Shown: in pieces, positions 13,346 through 13,461 of the stretch
How positions within the stretch are numbered: position 1 is the stretch's first letter
Layout of the letters: each line of letters begins with the position of its first letter
Origin: CAYYJM01 sp964471755
GTDB lineage: Bacteria; Planctomycetota; Planctomycetia; Gemmatales; Gemmataceae
Assembly (NCBI GenBank): GCA_964471755.1
Contig: CAYYJM010000178.1
Location: 1 to 13,461 of the forward strand
DNA length: 13,461 nucleotides
Direction: 5' to 3'
Made by a program: the position numbers and the translations under genes
The notes under the pieces: generated by a model
The model's input: the letters and a program-made list of their open reading frames with translations, nothing else
Databases searched by the model: none
Told to the model about the DNA's origin: nothing

Positions 13346-13461
13346 GGGTTCACGGTTCTCCGTTACCAGGGTGATCTCGCAGCGTCACTTCTGGCGAGCG
13401 TGGGGCGTTATCGGCAGTAAGGAAAGTAATGCACGCTTGGCCTGATGTTTGCAGCGGTATC
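13346..13461. other. Upstream region of the FHA-kinase run with a REP half-element
   Basis: These 116 bases precede the first gene of the - strand run and contain no gene I can support. GGCGAGCGTGGGGCGT at 13393-13408 is identical to 4573-4588, the start of the inverted repeat in this window, and similarity reaches two or three bases further left (CTGGCGAGC). The second half of that repeat is missing, so this is a solo or truncated copy. The promoter of the run should lie here or further right; AT-richer DNA at 13410-13435 is a candidate site, but no convincing -10/-35 pair is visible. Confidence 0.5.

Overview
The window is GC-rich bacterial DNA that most likely comes from a planctomycete of the Gemmata/Isosphaera type. 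The reasons are a DUF1559 protein with a prepilin-like N-terminus and a C-terminal H-X9-DG motif, a dciA-gyrB pair with a planctomycete-style GyrB, a membrane serine/threonine kinase next to an ECF sigma factor, and REP-like GC-rich palindromes. This placement is inference from gene content; no 16S or database search was possible.

Left part (1-4561, + strand). A leader with two overlapping GC-rich palindromes (1-48) precedes dciA (91-444), which overlaps gyrB (441-2996) by ATGA. The pair supplies a replicative-helicase loader/partner and DNA gyrase subunit B. A DUF1559 protein (3024-3929) follows 27 bases after gyrB. A separately led gene (4124-4561) encodes a small TerB-like protein made of two copies of one unit. 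A long inverted repeat (4573-4650) lies at the convergence point with the next gene and even encodes that gene's last eight residues.

Right part (4624-13345, - strand). Seven genes run in one direction. In transcription order they are: a TPR-like/double FHA protein; a Hanks-type kinase with about six membrane segments; a secreted-then-anchored protein with two C-terminal membrane helices; an ECF-type sigma factor; a membrane P-loop GTPase with a 53-residue helical repeat and a C2-like tail; a single-pass partner that resembles GTPase-associated protein 1 (GAP1); and a reduced Nudix (COG4112-like) protein. The first four genes are separated by 17-42 bases, and the last three overlap or nearly touch. 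Between sigma factor and GTPase lies a 284-base gap with a divergent extended -10 promoter and a small + strand membrane-protein gene (8985-9248), whose 3' end overlaps the sigma factor gene tail to tail.

Working model (inference): the kinase and FHA protein form a phosphothreonine-dependent switch at the membrane, with output through the adjacent sigma factor. The GTPase and its GAP1-like partner form a second membrane module with cytoplasmic switch domains and extracytoplasmic repeats. The combination resembles the NTP-dependent GTPase/GAP1 conflict systems predicted from comparative genomics, but I know of no described system with this gene set. It is the main candidate for an undescribed system here. 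No tRNA, rRNA, CRISPR array or transposase was seen.
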